Assembly: GCF_035046485.1 (NCBI RefSeq)
Contig: NC_085138.1
Coordinates: 335,813,312-335,877,311, forward strand
Length of the DNA stretch: 64,000 nt
Origin: Aedes albopictus
Taxonomy: Eukaryota > Arthropoda > Insecta > Diptera > Culicidae
Reading direction: 5' to 3'
Positions within the stretch are counted from its first letter, which is position 1, and each line of letters opens with the position of its first letter. A program made the translations under genes and the position numbers. The notes under the pieces are model-generated. The model did no database searches, had not been told where the DNA came from, and saw only the letters and a program-made list of their open reading frames with translations. Positions 11,192 to 21,775 of the stretch are shown piece by piece.

Positions 11192-14135
11192 TTATACTGT
11201 TAAGAACTGTTTCAGGCTCCTTTTAAAGTTCACTATTGAAACACATATTTTGATATTTAGTGGCAATTGGTTCCAAAAGACAATGCCTCTTGCGAACAGA
11301 GATTGACTATAATACGAAGAACTATGCTGTGGAATTAGAAGATTTCTATTTCTATCAGATCGCATTGGAGAAATCTTGGAAAACAAATATTCAGGCTTTT
11401 TCAAATGTAAAATTTTGAATATTATTACGCATGACCTAAACCTGTAAAAATGTGAGAAATTGCAGCCAATAAGCTCCTTATGCACATGACTTACTCTCGA
11501 AAATCGGTTTAAATTATAAACATATCTAACGCATGAGTTCAATGCAGGTCTCATCTTATCTAACGAAGCAGCAGAGGCATTTAAATTAATGAAATCACCG
11601 TAAATGACGTGCGGTAGAAGCAAGGATTTAAAAAGTTGAAGTTTTATGGATGAATTAAAATGATTGGTAGCTAAGTTTAATTTTTTCAGACACCCATAGA
11701 TTTTGCCGCATTGCGAATTAATCTGATCATCCCAACTTAACTTAGATGTCATAATTATTCCTAAATTTACTACACGATTGACAAACTCAATTTTATCTCC
11801 ATTCAACATCAAATCAGGAAGTGTCAAAGGGTTCCGATTTTTATTTATAAGTATTGGTTTAGTTTTAGCTGAATTAATAGGTAGTAAGTTTCGCTGAGAC
11901 CAATCAAAAATTCTTTGAAGGTCGTGATTGATTCGTTCACTTAACGAAGCAAAATTATTGGGATCTAGTTCGCACAAATATATTTGAACATCGTCAGCAA
12001 AGAGATGAACAGAGCAATAGCGCAAAGTTGTAGGTAGATCGTTAATAAAAAATGAAAATAACAATGGTCCCAACACTGATCCTTGAGGAACACCGGATAA
12101 AATATGTTCAAAACGAGATAGATTACCATTGCACGAAACAGCCTGCGATCGATCAGTTAGATAGGACCGAATCAGTTTAGTTGCTTCATATGAAAATTGA
12201 AATACCTCACCTAACTTCATTAACAGTTTCCGATGGGATACGCGATCGAAAGCCTTCGCAAAATCTATCAGTAACAAAATAGCAACACCTTTTTTGTCAA
12301 CGACTTTAGCTATATCATCGTGAACCTTCATTAACGCTGTATTGGTCCCATGATCCTGCCTAAATCCCGATTGAAGTGAGTGTAGAAAATCCATTTCTGA
12401 TACAAAAGTAGAAATTTGAGTTTTTAAAAGCTTCTCTAAAACTTTAGAAAGGGCACATAATATACTGATTGGCCGTAGATTATTAATAGAGTTAACTCTA
12501 GGTTTCTTTTTAATTGGGATAATTTTCACTGCTTTTCAACCTCTCGTAAATTTTGAACTAGATATTATAGTATTGAACAAATGTTTGATATATGGTAGTA
12601 TAAAATGTGACATGATTTTGATGAAGATAATCGGAATCCCATCTAGGCCTACATCATTTGATTTTATTGAATATAAAGCTCTAATTATTTCGGTATCGTT
12701 CACCGAACGAAACCTAAACCCTTCCGAAACATGTATCATTGACGGCGTCGATGTATTGTCAACTGTAAAATTTGCAGTGAAGAAATCATTAATTTCATCC
12801 CCAGAGAATTCAAAAATAATTTTCAAAAGAATTAGTCTTAGAGACACCTAGCTTTTTTACATTAGACCATAATTGCCTACTGGACAACCTTACATTAAAA
12901 TTATTAGAATCATACTGCCGCTTGGCATCACGTATTAATATGTTTACTCTATTTCTCAATCTTTTAAAGTGCAATTCATCAGAAGAATTTCTAGTACGCT
13001 TCCAGTTAGAATATGCAGTATCTCTATCAACAATAGCAACTTCGATGGCCCGGTTGAACCATGGATTACTTTTGAGTTTTTGCTTCCGTAGTGGTATGAA
13101 CTCATCATGTAAACATTTCAAACGATTATTTAAAATATCCAGTAGAATATAACTATCAGTAATTCCAAAGAAGGGAGTCCAATCAAAACTATGAAATCCA
13201 TCATGTAAACGCCTCGCATTGTAATTTTTATAGTCCCTATATGTGATGGGCGTTTCGTTAGTCTTGCTGAAGCGTAAAGAAGCAAAAATTAGATCATGTT
13301 TTGATGCAAATGGCATTGAGACTTGGTTTAAATTAAACACAATTTCAGGAGAATCAGTTATGAATAGGTCTAGTAAAGAACAGCCACTGGGATAAAAGTA
13401 CGTTGGCTCGTTATTAAGACATGTGCACGACATAGAAGACAGTTTATCACGAAAACGATTTGATCTATAGTTATATTTTAAGAGATCAGTATTAAAATCA
13501 CCAATAAAGAATGTGTGGTGGTATTTAACGGTAAATTCTTCAAGATGCCCACTTAAAATCTCAGAACAATCGTTATCAGGAGAATTATAGTACAAAGCCA
13601 ATAGAAAAGGCTCTGAACCACTTTTCACCTCTATCAACATGTACTCCGTTATTGTTGCATTATTCGGTGAGTTATATGGCGAGGACGATTTAATAACTTT
13701 CAATGACAAATTGTTTTTATAATAGACACATAACCCTCCTCCATGTCGATCACGATCGTTCCGCAGTAAGCTGTATTCTTCAATGGCAATCATTTGGTCG
13801 CTAATAACATCACCAAGCCATGTTTCAGTCATGCATATAATATCCATTTTACTGTTGAAAAAATTTGCCTTGAGTTCATGAAACTTGGAGAAATTCCGAG
13901 CAATCAAGCTCTGTTCGTTTATGTGGCATATATTTAATGCATCTTTGCTTAAAACCGCGTTAAAAACTGCTCTAGGAATCAACCCAGACGCAGAGGCATT
14001 GCTTAGAAAATTGTTAGCCATAGAGTCAAAATAAACTAGCGTGAACTTTAAAAGAAACCCATACAACAGTTCCAACAGACACAAAACAGTATTATATATG
14101 GAGCTTACTAACCTAATTGAAAAGTTTCTGAACAT
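11192..14135 (-). pseudogene. LINE ORF2: AP endonuclease plus reverse transcriptase, lightly damaged
   Basis: The first part (14135-12810) is an APE-type endonuclease. It has TETWL, a RHGGGLCVYYKN segment, GDFNTD, SLLDLFITD and SKHDLIFASL, which supply the metal-binding Glu, the Asp/Asn pair and the closing Asp-His of the fold. The second part (12847-11192) is the reverse transcriptase, with NNLRPISIL, HSLQSGFR, LLIDFAKAFDRV, SGVPQGSVLGPLLFSFFINDL, the catalytic LFADDVQIY, and a C-terminal region to 445 residues after the stop. There are two lesions. One is a frameshift near 12810-12847, where the two frames overlap. The other is an in-frame TGA at 12536-12538 where a Trp codon would fit. The second lesion keeps the frame. 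Both catalytic centres look intact, so this copy died recently. Confidence 0.85.
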
Positions 14136-14693
14136 GAATTCAACGAAAATAATTGCAGTTAAATTGGCTTATTGATTTACTTCTAAAGAATTGCATCTGC
14201 AGCATTAAATAGCATAGAATAAAAAATCAAAACAACTATCAATTATCCATCGCGGCCAAAGATCATCATTGTCACCTCCCAGTCATTTAGCATTGCAGCA
14301 GCGAGTCCAAAACGTCATCATCATCAACAGCAACCCCAACAGCACCACCAGCAGCAGCGAACCCAAAAACGTCATCAGCATCTACAGCAACCCCCACAAC
14401 AGCAACAGCAAGCACCAGCAAAGTTTAGCAGCACATCTCCAGAGGTCGTATTCATCAAAAAGATCCTTCTTGTTTTGCTTCGTTCCACCATCGAGTTGAC
14501 ATTGACTTTCAGGAAGGATGGAATCAAGGAAAACTCAGGATCGGATCAATGGAAAAGTTGGTAGGAATAATGACAATGACAAGGAAAGGTAATTTGATTT
14601 GTAAAAACTTTCAGGAGTGGATTTGGTCTCATGGATAATCAGGAAAGGAGACATGGATAATATTGGGAGGAAAAGAGAAATTCGTAGGAAGGG
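14136..14693 (-). other. Spacer between ORF1 and ORF2 of the LINE
   Basis: A long inter-ORF spacer containing a CAG/CAA-rich run at about 14290-14430. The plus-strand open frame there (Ser/Asn/Gln-rich) is a low-complexity shadow. Part of the ORF2 N-terminus may start within it. Confidence 0.5.
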
Positions 14694-15443
14694 TTAATTG
14701 ACGTATGAAAAGAGCTGTTCCAAAGAATGCAGTGGCTCTGCATCATCCTGAGTCCTTTTGATCCGTACGTAAACCGTTCCATCTCGTGTGTACACCTGAT
14801 GAATGCGTCCTTGTCTTTTTAGTTTGACTGCTTGAGATCTGATTTCTCTGTCGGCTTGACTCAGGTTTTCATTCATGTAAACTCTGTTGTCGTTACTGAA
14901 TCCGATATGACGCAGCGTAAGCGATCTCTCCCTAAGGTACCTCGCATAGAACTCGTCACGTATGTTTCGCAGAGCAAACTGGATCAGTAAGGGTGGCGTA
15001 GATCCAACGCTGATAGGAAGTTTAGAAAGCCTTTTGACATGGATCATTGGCATGGTAGATGCAGTGTACGCCAAAGTCGTTGCAATGTTTTGGAAGATTA
15101 TCAGGAGATCCTCGTCATTCGTGAATGGGATTCCAGACACTATCAGCTCATGTGATGATTCAAGCCGAGCAACAGATCGTTTTGTTCGACCTAGATCGCT
15201 TTGAATGTCCGATACAACACCGGCAATTTTGTTGATCTCCGTACCACAATCCAATCTAAGGTCCGACAGCTTCTGTTCCACACCATCAATCTTCCTCTCC
15301 AGGTCCACCTTGCAGGAATCGATTTTGTCCTCAATATCGGTTTTCGACTGCGCAAACATTGCCTGGATCTTTCCCCATAGATCACTCAACGACTCGACAT
15401 CGTTAGTTACGTTGTTGTGATTGTTGTTTAACGTTTGACCCAT
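14694..15443 (-). CDS. LINE ORF1 protein (coiled coil plus C-terminal RNA-binding-like domain)
   Basis: An intact 249-residue frame. Residues about 17-95 have regular hydrophobic and charged spacing typical of a coiled coil (repeated IxxKIDxxKxDLExKI-type pattern), which would trimerise the protein. From about residue 100 comes ELIVSGIPF..DEDLL followed by an I-A-K/T-type helix and conserved VKRL. This resembles the RRM-like plus C-terminal domain layout of L1-type ORF1 proteins that bind the element RNA. There is no CCHC knuckle. It lies upstream of ORF2 on the same strand. The start at 15443 is chosen because the coiled coil begins soon after it. The function is inferred from position and fold pattern; I do not recognise the exact family. 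Confidence 0.65.
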   Translation of the reverse strand: MGQTLNNNHNNVTNDVESLSDLWGKIQAMFAQSKTDIEDKIDSCKVDLERKIDGVEQKLSDLRLDCGTEINKIAGVVSDIQSDLGRTKRSVARLESSHELIVSGIPFTNDEDLLIIFQNIATTLAYTASTMPMIHVKRLSKLPISVGSTPPLLIQFALRNIRDEFYARYLRERSLTLRHIGFSNDNRVYMNENLSQADREIRSQAVKLKRQGRIHQVYTRDGTVYVRIKRTQDDAEPLHSLEQLFSYVN

Positions 15444-15889
15444 TCACACTCAACGACGGGGACGACGAAGATGTGGACCAGGTGAGTGGCTTGTTTAGAC
15501 TCATAGCGCCGAAAAATGACAGATGAATACGAAGTATAGCGGTCAACTGTGTATACGATTCTGAAGGGAGTCTGACGAAGTAGTGCTTAGAAAAACGGTA
15601 GATTTTTAACAATTGCACAGAGGAATGCAGCCTTTGGGGGAAAACTTTAATAATTGCAGATATAACGTTCACTGCACTTGCAGAATTGGCATAAAACGCG
15701 AATTTAGTTAGACTTGGGTATCACTAGCAAGCCAATATAACTGCAACCACCTATTGTTTCACTCTACAGCACTCATTTCCCTTCACTTTTGCCATGTGGT
15801 TTTGTCTAAAAGTTTGCCGAATAGAGTAGAGGTCGCACACGCATACCAGTGCGTAATTCTTTGCAAGTGAGTGTTTCCATCCTTGACTG

Positions 15890-16340
15890 CCATGGAGTTC
15901 GCATGACAACAGGGATATATTCAAAAATTTATGGAGGGATTTCGCCAATAATTTATCTTGGAATTACTCCGTGTATTTATCAAGGAAATTTATACTGATG
16001 TTCCTGCAAGGATTTCTATAAGAATCCCAATAGATATTATTTTTTTACATGCATTCCTCGTAGCATACCTTCGGAAGTTTTTGTTGGAATTCCTTCAAGT
16101 CCTCAAGCAGGAATGTACCTTAAGATTTATGTAGGGAATTCTTAAGGGATATTTTCGGGAGCTTCCCTGGAGGTTGCTACAGAAATTACTCACTGGATTC
16201 TTCAGATAATTCCAGAAGGATTTCGTTCTATAATTCATCGACTAATTATGCAATAAAATCTTCCAGGAACTCCCCCAAATATTTCACGTGGAATTTCACT
16301 AAGGATTCTTCCATTATTTCCTCTTCGATATTTTAGAAGT
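15890..16340. repeat. Degenerate ~23-26 bp minisatellite
   Basis: Units such as GGAATTACTCCRTG, GGATTTCTATAAGAATCC and GGAATTCCTTCAAG recur every 23-26 bp. It continues the field that lies left of the LINE at 10.76-10.94 kb, so the LINE and its host element probably split one minisatellite block. Confidence 0.55.
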
Positions 16341-16367
16341 TTCTCTGTGGATTGAATACGAAGCATA

Positions 16368-16381
16368 CCCCCCCCCCCCCC
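16368..16381 (+). repeat. Poly-C run
   Basis: About 14 consecutive C bases followed by a C/T-rich stretch to about 16400. Length in an assembly is uncertain for such runs. Confidence 0.9.
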
Positions 16382-17096
16382 TCTCCCCTCCTGCCTCGTG
16401 CACCCCTCACTCACCACTTCATTTTTATGAGTAAAGAATTGATTCAAAATCGGGTCCTTACTGTAACACCTTTGGGATGCTTGGTTAATATCCCAATACG
16501 TATTCATTCCCAAATTCAACCAAGCAAGGATTTCATTAACGATTAGTTGAGAACCCTTGCTACTCATCCAATCCATTGCAATCTGGAGTGCATCGGTTCC
16601 ACGCTCGAAACATATCGTTGTCGTTGTCGTCGCCGGCTGTGGCTATAATGGAGCAACCGATGAGCAAAAAGAGAGCGCCAAGCGTAAATCTATTGCCCTT
16701 CTGAAGATGTACGATCTTCAGTTGCCATCGGGAGCTCATCCTTGCACCCCGTTGCTGACCGTCCACCACATCTCTCATGAGTCGAAACGGGACCAATAGC
16801 TCCTTTGGCCTTCTTTTCCTGTAGGTACGCGTGAAAAATACGACATCAGTAGCAGCAGTAGTTGCCGTAGCAGGAAAATTATTCAATTTAAGTTTTGTTG
16901 TGAACAGATAATGTGCCATAGATCTTCCCTAAATAGGTACCGGATTGGCGTTCGTCGCTCTACTCTGGGGGACACCGGAAGCGCAGAAAAAAACCCAGTC
17001 TCTCTCGGCGACTATCTGTTCTTATCTGCAACAAGGACCAATGAACGGAGTCCTGGATTCGACTTGGCTCTCTCCCTCCTTCCTTAAGCTGTACGG
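16382..17096. other. No gene recognised
   Basis: Unique-looking sequence. Overlapping short frames occur on both strands, with no domain or splice-supported coding signal that I can defend. Confidence 0.45.
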
Positions 17097-17101
17097 GAAT
17101 G

Positions 17102-17252
17102 CACGGTGTGTCTGGTAGAACAAAATTAATTTAAAAAAAATCGGTATCGTTAAAACACCCACCAAACGAAAGCTAATGGTCCCCTCTTTCATTTGAGACT
17201 TAAATGAGAAAGTTCTATCGGCGGATCTAGAACATTTTTTTTTTTCAAATAT
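17102..17252 (+). repeat. Left terminal inverted repeat of the Transib-like element
   Basis: Begins CACGGTGTGTCTGG at 17102. It matches the reverse complement of 21624-21775 along its whole length with scattered substitutions and a few 1-2 base gaps. Homology to the right end stops near the CAAATAT at 17246-17252. Confidence 0.85.
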
Positions 17253-18868
17253 TAATAGCTTCGAGGAGACTTGTGTTTTTTCTCTTTTCAATCTTAAGTG
17301 TAGCCAAATGGGCATGTATGAGGTCGCCCATTAGTTCGTGTCTTTTTGAAAGAGTAAACGGGTCTAATGAATATTTAAAATTTCCCTTACAAAATGTTTC
17401 TTGGACATAAAGTGCAAAAAAAACAATATTTAGGGCAGTTGAAATAGAATTTCAGCCGTATTTAGGCATATGTAAAAATAAAATTCGCCTTCTATACATG
17501 TGGAAGAAGTTATTGCGGCTGCAATTTTCTTAGTTTTTATTGACAGTGTCTCATGATTTAAAAATTTTGTGATCGAAGTAGGCCGATTAATGTAAACAAA
17601 AATAGAACATACATCAAAGTAGCTCGGATCAAGGGGTACACTTGGAAGGTATTGCTAATTAAGACAAAACTTTCCGTTTTACGGTAGATCCAAAAACTAC
17701 CGCAGCTGTCAGACTACTGAGGTATCAACGATCTACCCTAGCGATGCCTAGGATACGACGTCGATGATCATTGTTTGTTGTTGGTTTTCAGTTCAATTCA
17801 CCTTGCAAGCATACTTTGATTTGGCCTTAAGTTTTAATGATGATTTTCATGGCTGCGGTAGGACTTTGACAGCTGCGGTAGAACTCGGCGGCTACCGCAG
17901 AGTTTTCTAAAAATCCGCAATAATGCATTTCGGAAAACTGGAAGTTTTTTGATAGTGCAATTTAAATCGTTCAAAAGCATGAATAAAACGATCTAGAACT
18001 TCACACCAATTTTATCAACGTGAAGGAACGATAATAATGACGTTACAAGTTAACGTTAAAAATTGATGATTACTTAGGTTAATGGTCTGTCTTGTATTCT
18101 TGTATGCCGTGGCTAAGATAGAATTACCATATGCCGGTATTTTTCAATTTGTGCACCTTTATGGTATCAAAAGCTTAAACATTTTTAGTTAATTTAGACT
18201 ATTGCAGTTTGTTATAGCTCCTTACATTTTGAGAAATAACTATGACAATAAACCCCTAAGTGACGAGGAAAATGGAACCAAGGAGTACGTATTGTGTTTG
18301 AAGAATTTTTTTCTGTCACAATTATAACCGGAAACAGTTAATATTCACAGTTTTAGAAATGTTTAGTAAAATTGTCTTGTAACGAGTAATTCGACATAAA
18401 AATTATTAGTAACCGAATATCTTTGTAAACAGGTAGCCTTACTCAACTGACAAAAATAGAATAATTAATGCTACATGTGTAACGTTTGCACAATATATAT
18501 GTACTAGGAACAATGTGCTAATCTGTCGGTTATCAATAGTTGGATCCTCTCCTAGCATCGTGGCACTATAGAAGAGTTAGCAACTTTTCATTGAATTCTA
18601 CAGCTTTATTGACACAAACACATGTTTACATTAAAGTACATATGTCTGAGCACACACAAAATAATCAGAACGCATTGAAAATGTCTTAACTTGTTCTTGT
18701 TTCTACTTGCAGGTTCTTGATATCATAACAACATTTTTCTGAAAGATATCAGAGGAATCAGGTATCCCACAACAAAGTTCGGACTTGCTCATTTAAATTT
18801 ATCTCATTCAATGGTGCGAATATACCCATTACTGTCTATGAGTTTAAATATTATTTGACACCTTCTAC
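17253..18868. other. Interior of the Transib-like element, no gene recognised
   Basis: AT-rich sequence with no long open frame. A pyrimidine tract followed by TTGCAG near 18700-18714 looks like a splice acceptor upstream of the ORF relic, but this is weak evidence. Confidence 0.35.
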
Positions 18869-19217
18869 TTGGAGTTGCGGCCCTTGTTTGTGAAATATGT
18901 AGTGCTGCAAGAACTACAACTTCTCATAAAGGGCAAACGTGGCAGATCTAGCGCTACTACCGATGAAGCAAAAAGAAATTATTCGTTGCAGTTGTGTTCT
19001 AGATGCTACAGGGAGATGATAAAAGTCAAGCAACTTGTTTGCACTAAAGCTGAAGCACATCGAAACTTGTTGAACATCATTCTTCTCATAAAGTTGCTGC
19101 GATTGCTGGATATTTGCGGGCAAAACCCAAAGATCAGGCTGATCAGTTGAAGCTCTCAAATATTCATGAACTGCCATCCGGATGGAAACCGGCGTCAACG
19201 AGTGACCTGAAAAGTAA
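18869..19217 (+). pseudogene. Putative transposase fragment with zinc-finger-like C-x2-C...C segment
   Basis: The frame from 18869 contains TTDEAKRNYSLQLCSRCYRE followed by MIKVKQLVC and TKAEAHRNLLN, a C-x2-C...C arrangement with basic surroundings. A frame change near 19080-19110 then gives VAAIAGYLRAKPKDQADQLKLSN. The composition looks protein-like rather than random. The position inside the long terminal inverted repeats makes a relic of the element's own transposase the most likely source. I cannot see catalytic Asp/Glu residues and I do not recognise the family with certainty. It ends where the Feilai SINE region begins. Confidence 0.35.
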
Positions 19218-19256
19218 ACCAATTTTGTTCACCAATGATTTGTTTTTGATAACGAA

Positions 19257-19563
19257 AAAGGGCCTAAAAGCCACAGCTGAGCATGACGGGTTCGATTCCC
19301 TGTCAGTCCAGGAGATTTTCGTGAAGATAATTTCCTCGACTTCCCTGAGCATACAGTATTCCCGTGCAAGTCACACACTATACACATGCAAACTAGTAAT
19401 TGGCAAAAGAAGTTTTTAATTAAAAACTGTGGAAGTGCTTGTAGGAGACATAATAAGAAAATTTCAAACAAGTCGAACAATTTAATTTATTCTTATTATA
19501 TCTCCTACAGTGCTCATAGAAGCTGAGAAGCAGGCTTTGTCCCTGTTGGGACGTTACGCCAAG

Positions 19564-19594
<31 letters not shown>
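19257..19594 (+). mobile_element. Feilai-type tRNA-derived SINE, interrupted by a 70-bp element
   Basis: A B box (GGGTTCGATTCCC, about 19290-19302) is followed by the conserved body (CAGTCCAGGAGATTTTCGTG, then TTTCCTCGACTTCCCTGAGC). Further on come CTGTGGAAGTGCT, GCTGAGAAGCAGGCTTTGTC, and GGGACGTTACGCC leading directly into an AAG/GAA triplet tail at 19561-19594. tRNA-like head, unrelated conserved body and triplet tail are the described structure of Feilai in Ae. aegypti. A palindromic element sits inside at 19440-19509. I saw no target duplication for the SINE itself. Confidence 0.85.
19440..19509. mobile_element. 70-bp palindromic mini-MITE inside the Feilai SINE
   Basis: Both ends read TGTAGGAGA(C/T)ATAATAAGAA towards the inside, with one mismatch in 20 bp. 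GTGCT is duplicated at 19435-19439 and 19510-19514. Removing the element and one GTGCT restores the usual Feilai reading GTGGAAGTGCTCATA. It has a 5-bp target duplication and no coding capacity. Confidence 0.85.
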
Positions 19595-20279
19595 TGAAAG
19601 AAAACATGTGTCTTGAGTACCACACGCACAATGAAGTTGAGAAGTTGTTTGAGGAGCATATATGACGAAGTCACACCCCAAAACTTCAAGAGCACATGCA
19701 AAGACCTAAATATTCCCACGCCTTCCGATATTCAAAGTCAATTCAACTGAAACAAAAATGCATTTTCACCCCACATTCCCAACAGCTGCCCGGGGGATTT
19801 TAGATTCAATTTTCATCGTAGGGTCTACCTACCTCACGCGCGGCATATTGGAAGCAACGAAAATCGCACCATTCGTTACTGACCTAGTTTTTATAACCCA
19901 TCATCGTCCGGTGGTGGCCGGGTGCGATCGTGTTGCACCGCGTTAGGTCCGGTCGGTGTGATGCAATTTCAATTACGCTTGGGACAACGATGGGTAATAA
20001 ACCCGAAAGAATGATATAGAACCGCGACATCATATTGATCGCGCTGGAACAAAGATTGTTTATTTTTGTTTCGAAATCAAGGCGCCGAATTGGCCGGGTA
20101 AGGTTCTGAACTCAGGTGAACCTTAGCTGGAATGTTCTGAAATTGAGACACCGTATTGGCGGCATACGGCGCCGGACTTGTTTTGCACTCGATTTGTTTT
20201 GACTTCGAGTAAACTGAAAGAAAAGAATGTGGGGGTATAATTTCAACCAACATCCGCGGCCGGGGGCCGGCTAGGGTTC
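19595..20279. other. No gene recognised
   Basis: Sequence between the SINE and the LTR-like block, presumed interior of the Transib-like element. The open frame near 19758-19946 has no recognisable features. Confidence 0.35.
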
Positions 20280-21010
20280 ACTGTGCCCAAGTAAGGTACA
20301 CTTCAATAACAAAGCGGGTGCTTTGTTTTGGAGAATTTGGTGCCAAATTCCAAAGACGATGAGGATGATGATGGTGACGATGATGATGATGGGGAGAATG
20401 ATAATGACGTCGATGGTTGGTTCAATTCTTTCACACACCCAAGCCTTGTATACGCTCAAGTGAGGCGGGGCTAGAAGATGTAGGCCTTGGTGTAAAGATT
20501 CTCAGTAGGTTTTGTGCGAACACGCCCAAGTCAGGCGTGGTTAGGAGATTTAAGTTTTTCGTTGGTATTAATATTCTTGGTAGGGCTTGGGATACGCCCA
20601 AGATAGAAGAGTCGTGATGTTTTCAAGAAGAGAAGGATTTTAATCACGATGAGGACAAGTAGGATAGGTAGAGGTCTAGGTTTTGGACTTATTAGTATTT
20701 TCATTTGGTAGGGTTTTGGATACGCCCAAGTTGGTTCGGGCATTGTTAGGAATTATCATGACATCTTCGGCAAGACGAGAATGATCGTAGGAATTTTAGA
20801 CACGCCCAAGCTGGTTCGGGTATTGCTAGGAAATTTAGGCTATAAATACGGAGGCTTTGGCTTCAGTCGGGGGAGTCAGTGAAGACAGTTCGTAGAGAAC
20901 AGTCAGTTGTCGGGGAGTTCGGTGACAACGTTAACGCAGGCAGCACATCGGATAAGTCTTGAGCTCCCATGTGGGACACCTCTAGATACTGTCCAAATAA
21001 AGGCTGTAGT
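20280..21010 (+). promoter_or_regulatory. LTR-like promoter: ACGCCCAAG repeats, TATA box, initiator, poly(A) signal
   Basis: The motif (A)CGCCCAAG or a close variant occurs near 20284, 20427, 20450, 20521, 20593, 20723 and 20805. The last two copies share a following (G/C)TTGGTTCGGG(C/T)ATTG block. Downstream are a TATA box (GCTATAAATACG, about 20839-20850), a TCAGT initiator-like site about 30 bp later (near 20876-20880), and AATAAA at about 20995-21001. TATA, start site and poly(A) signal within about 160 bp is the layout of a retrotransposon LTR (U3-R). I cannot define the LTR ends or a partner LTR, so it may be a solo or truncated LTR. Confidence 0.5.
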
Positions 21011-21623
21011 TAGTACGAAAGCAAGGACTTAGGTGATACGAATTAAGTGAAAAGTGTAATGTAATTTGGTAAAAAGTTGTTAGGAAAGACTAGAACAATA
21101 CTAAGGAGAAAAAGTGAATCGTTGTAATAGAAGATAAGTGATGGTTTGTGATACTTCAATATAGTGTATTAAAAATATGTCGGACTGTAATGAATTGAAA
21201 GATATCACATTCCGTGTAGTGTTTAATGCAGCCCCTGGACGGTACAGGGCGCTTCACACAAATCTGAAGAACCCAATGACGGTATGAGCTGAAAAGTTGG
21301 TCGATTGGTGACCTGCTGGTACCAGTCAAATACGAGACACTAAAGACGTATACGTATCTGTCATAAGATGCAAACACATAATTGGAATTCAATTGAACAG
21401 CATTTAACTCGATTTTATACTCACTGTTCTAGTACTTTCACCGAACTGCTCATAAACACAAAACTGCCAACCGCTGGATGTCCCATTCACATGGGACTAT
21501 TATGCTTTTATGTGTAGAATAATAAACAGAATATAAAATATATATCGTCGGAAAGTCATGCCTGCAATGGAAAAACAGTGTTTTGTCATTAATGTGTTCT
21601 TAGAAGAAAATGAAAAAAATATC
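21011..21623. other. No gene recognised
   Basis: AT-rich sequence between the LTR-like block and the right terminal inverted repeat. It may include the LTR 3' part (U5) in its first 150 bp. Confidence 0.35.
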
Positions 21624-21775
21624 ATATTTTTCAAAAAAAAAAATTGTTCTAGACCCGCCGATAGAACTTTCTCATTTAAGTCTCAAATGAAAGGGGAGAC
21701 CCTTAGCTTTCGTTTGGTGGGTGTCTTAGCGATACCGATTTTTTTTAATTAATGTTGTCCTCCAGACACACCGTG
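21624..21775 (-). repeat. Right terminal inverted repeat of the Transib-like element
   Basis: Reverse complement of 17102-17252 with scattered differences. It ends CCAGACACACCGTG at 21775 and is followed at once by the target-site copy GAATG. Open frames crossing it are repeat-derived. Confidence 0.85.

Larger units (their letters stand above)
11037..15740 (-). mobile_element. Near full-length two-ORF non-LTR retrotransposon (CR1/Daphne-like)
   Basis: On the minus strand the order is 5' region, ORF1 (15443-14694), a spacer, ORF2 with endonuclease and reverse transcriptase (14135-11192), a short 3' UTR, and a tail of TAAA repeats seen as TTTA repeats at 11037-11066. The total of about 4.7 kb suits a complete non-LTR element. 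The 5' limit is approximate because I could not find a clear target duplication. Clade assignment rests on the coiled-coil ORF1, the APE-type endonuclease and the FADD reverse transcriptase. CR1/Daphne-like is my best guess; another Jockey-superfamily clade is possible. Confidence 0.75.
10945..15886. mobile_element. Inverted-repeat element split by a LINE
   Basis: At 10945-10985 lies GATGGGAACACTCACTTGCA followed by an AAGAGTTAC block. Its diverged reverse complement lies at about 15847-15886 (GCAAGTGAGTGTTTCCATCC). The two ends face each other across the whole LINE at 11.0-15.7 kb. The simplest reading is a short inverted-repeat element into which the LINE later inserted. Target duplications for the outer element are not clear. 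Confidence 0.5.
17102..21775. mobile_element. Transib-like DNA transposon, 4.67 kb, degraded
   Basis: The left end (17102-17252) and right end (21624-21775) are inverted repeats of about 150 bp that begin CACGGTGTGTCTGG. They share blocks such as ATCGGTATCG, CACCCACCAAACGAAAGCTA and GAGACTTAAATGAGAAAGTT. GAATG flanks the element at 17097-17101 and 21776-21780, a 5-bp target duplication. A CAC-starting heptamer (CACGGTG) plus a 5-bp duplication is the pattern of Transib elements, relatives of RAG1. Inside are a short zinc-finger-like ORF relic, a Feilai SINE and an LTR-like promoter. No full transposase with a recognisable DDE core is present. The alternative is two solo MITEs of one family in opposite orientation, which would be a coincidence given the matching flanks. 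Confidence 0.6.

Noticed and set aside
16235..16919. Overlapping 113- and 119-codon frames as host exons
   Set aside because: Opposite-strand overlapping frames with no domain, and one includes the poly-C run (poly-G on its own strand). Splice signals cannot be supported from sequence alone.
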